This document shows positions 62,662 through 64,000 of a stretch of 64,000 nucleotides of DNA, one piece after another. Each line of letters opens with the position of its first letter. The first letter of the stretch is position 1. Position numbers and translations under genes: made by a program. The stretch is taken from positions 17,278,397 to 17,342,396 of the forward strand of contig NC_061790.1 of assembly GCF_022458985.1 (NCBI RefSeq), written 5' to 3'. The stretch comes from Mugil cephalus (taxonomy: Eukaryota; Chordata; Actinopteri; Mugiliformes; Mugilidae). The notes beneath the pieces were generated by a model. It had not been told where the DNA came from. It saw nothing but the letters and a program-made list of their open reading frames with translations, and did no database searches.

Positions 62662-64000
62662 GTAGGAGCAGCAGAGTCGCTCTCAGGCCCCAGTAGTACT
62701 GACATAAAGAGTGTGAGAAATATATAGAATATAGACTCTCTCCCAAAGGTCAGCAATACAAGAAATACCAAAATTCATCAAAGTGTGAAGTACAACATGT
62801 GTGTATGATTTTGGACTAGTAGGTGGGTTTTATTACCTTTCAACATAGACACACAAGTTATTATGAGTGTCCAGGCATTACGCTGAGCTAAGCTAATCAG
62901 TTGCTTGTAGCTCTTTAGTATTCGCTTGTTTTAAATTAATCATTACATGTGTTATTTACGCAAAATTACAACTACATCAACGTAGTCATAGACATTGAAG
63001 TTGTTAATGGCAACATGGCTCTGAGGACTTCGGTCTAATTGCGTGCAGTGGCCTTTATTTTTCCGTCTGTATCAGCTGTAACACGCCTCACCAATATGTT
63101 TTTATTAATAGCAGTCTGTTTCACATGCCTGATCAGATGATTCATTAATGTGCTGTGGGTGGCTGTGCTCAACCAGCTATAAAACCTGGAATGACGTTTG
63201 CCCGCCTATGTTACTTTAATTAGTCCCAGTTTGAGTCCAAATTTAATGTTTTGTTATTATCTAAACACTGTTTTGCAGGCTGTACATGGCTGACTGGAAT
63301 TTGTTTTCCTGCGATGACCAGGGAATTCAGTGCGTCATAGGAAGCTTTTGTACAAAATTCCTATTTTTATATTTATTATCGCAGTAACGGCCTGTTTCCT
63401 TCCCAGAATACGAGTACCTCCCGAAAAATAGCGTTTTGGAGAATGGAATAGTTTGAAGGCAATGAAATGAGACAGCGTGGTCCTTGTTAGCATAAATTAT
63501 TAAATGTCAGGCGGAGATTTTAGTGTGAGAGTCTGGGAATTTACCTTCTAGGCACCAGTATTTCCCCATCGCCAAGAGCCCAAATTCGCTCATATTTTCC
63601 ATGAAATCAGGCGGTACATGAAAACGGAAATGAAATGAACTCTGTTTTCGTTGCAGTAGCTCCGTCAGTGTTAACGTGGCTGTGGTGCTGTTTTCAGAGT
63701 CTCCTCACCCGGCTCCCCCATGCAGATACCCCTCAAACGAGCCAGTGAGCGATAGCTTTGTTTATGCCTCACAAAGCAGCGCATTTCACTGGTGACCTGC
63801 GTCTACCCCATAGCGCCGGGCCTGCAAATGGATGCTTTGTGAGAGTGAGTGTGCCCGCTGCGCTGTGGGCCTGCTCGCTCTCCCAACGAGACTAGACCGT
63901 CACCAGCCTGTAGAAGGCAGAAAAAAAAAAACAAAAACATGAATTCTTCCAGTGATGTTTCCCAGCGGTCTGGGCGCGTTGCACATACGCCCATGTCCCT
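62662..64000 (+). other. Intron of the ZNF395-family gene running off the window
   Basis: After the donor at 62,662 I see no further exon of the family (the expected C-terminal cysteine-rich KVYG...CTACRWKKAC segment is absent). A GCTGAGCTAAGCTAATC word near 62,882 belongs to the dispersed GCTAAGC repeat. The rest is plain AT-rich DNA. Confidence 0.6.

Overview
This is a vertebrate nuclear window, almost certainly from a ray-finned (teleost, probably percomorph) fish. Genes are split into many small exons with GT-AG introns and separated by long AT-rich non-coding DNA. That DNA holds microsatellites and typical fish repeats: Tc1/mariner remnants, tiny TA-flanked hairpin MITEs, a LINE reverse-transcriptase fragment and an LTR-like element. 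There are no bacterial features, CRISPR arrays or rRNA genes, and I found no tRNA by eye.

Layout. About 1-11 kb is gene-poor. A CpG-rich, promoter-like stretch with a perfect RFX X-box lies at about 11.2-12.2 kb, and a possible non-coding first exon sits near 14.3 kb. stmn4 (stathmin-4, + strand) is coded by five exons at 20,470-23,825. An IL-17 family cytokine gene (- strand, four exons) lies at 26,685-28,447. mcm3, a replicative helicase subunit (- strand, 17 exons), occupies 33,397-39,131 and has an E2F/CCAAT promoter. paqr8 (membrane progestin receptor beta, + strand) is one coding exon at 42,688-43,761. A small single-pass membrane protein gene (+ strand, four coding exons) lies at 48,605-51,740; I do not recognise it with certainty, but it looks like a PAG/LIME/LAT-type CxxC transmembrane adaptor. 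The 5' part of a ZNF395/SLC2A4RG/ZNF704-family zinc-finger gene (+ strand) runs from a CpG promoter at about 56.4-57.4 kb to an exon ending at 62,661, and then continues beyond the window.

The order IL17-MCM3-PAQR8 matches the conserved vertebrate IL17A/F block (6p12 in human). The combination of a stathmin gene, a ZNF395-family gene and a possible PAG/LIME-like adaptor matches what I remember of the STMN2-ZNF704-PAG1 and STMN3-LIME1-SLC2A4RG paralogous regions. These genes do not form an operon and their products do not share one pathway; what links them is synteny.

The observations most worth checking are these. The IL-17 protein keeps only the four cystine-knot cysteines, carries a very basic loop and has an extra intron. 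The small CxxC membrane protein is a candidate unrecognised adaptor. A promoter-like X-box/CpG region has no visible gene. Several repeat families recur within the window, including two hairpin MITEs of 78 and 79 bp and a nested insertion. I found no wholly new system, and all family assignments were made by eye without database searches.
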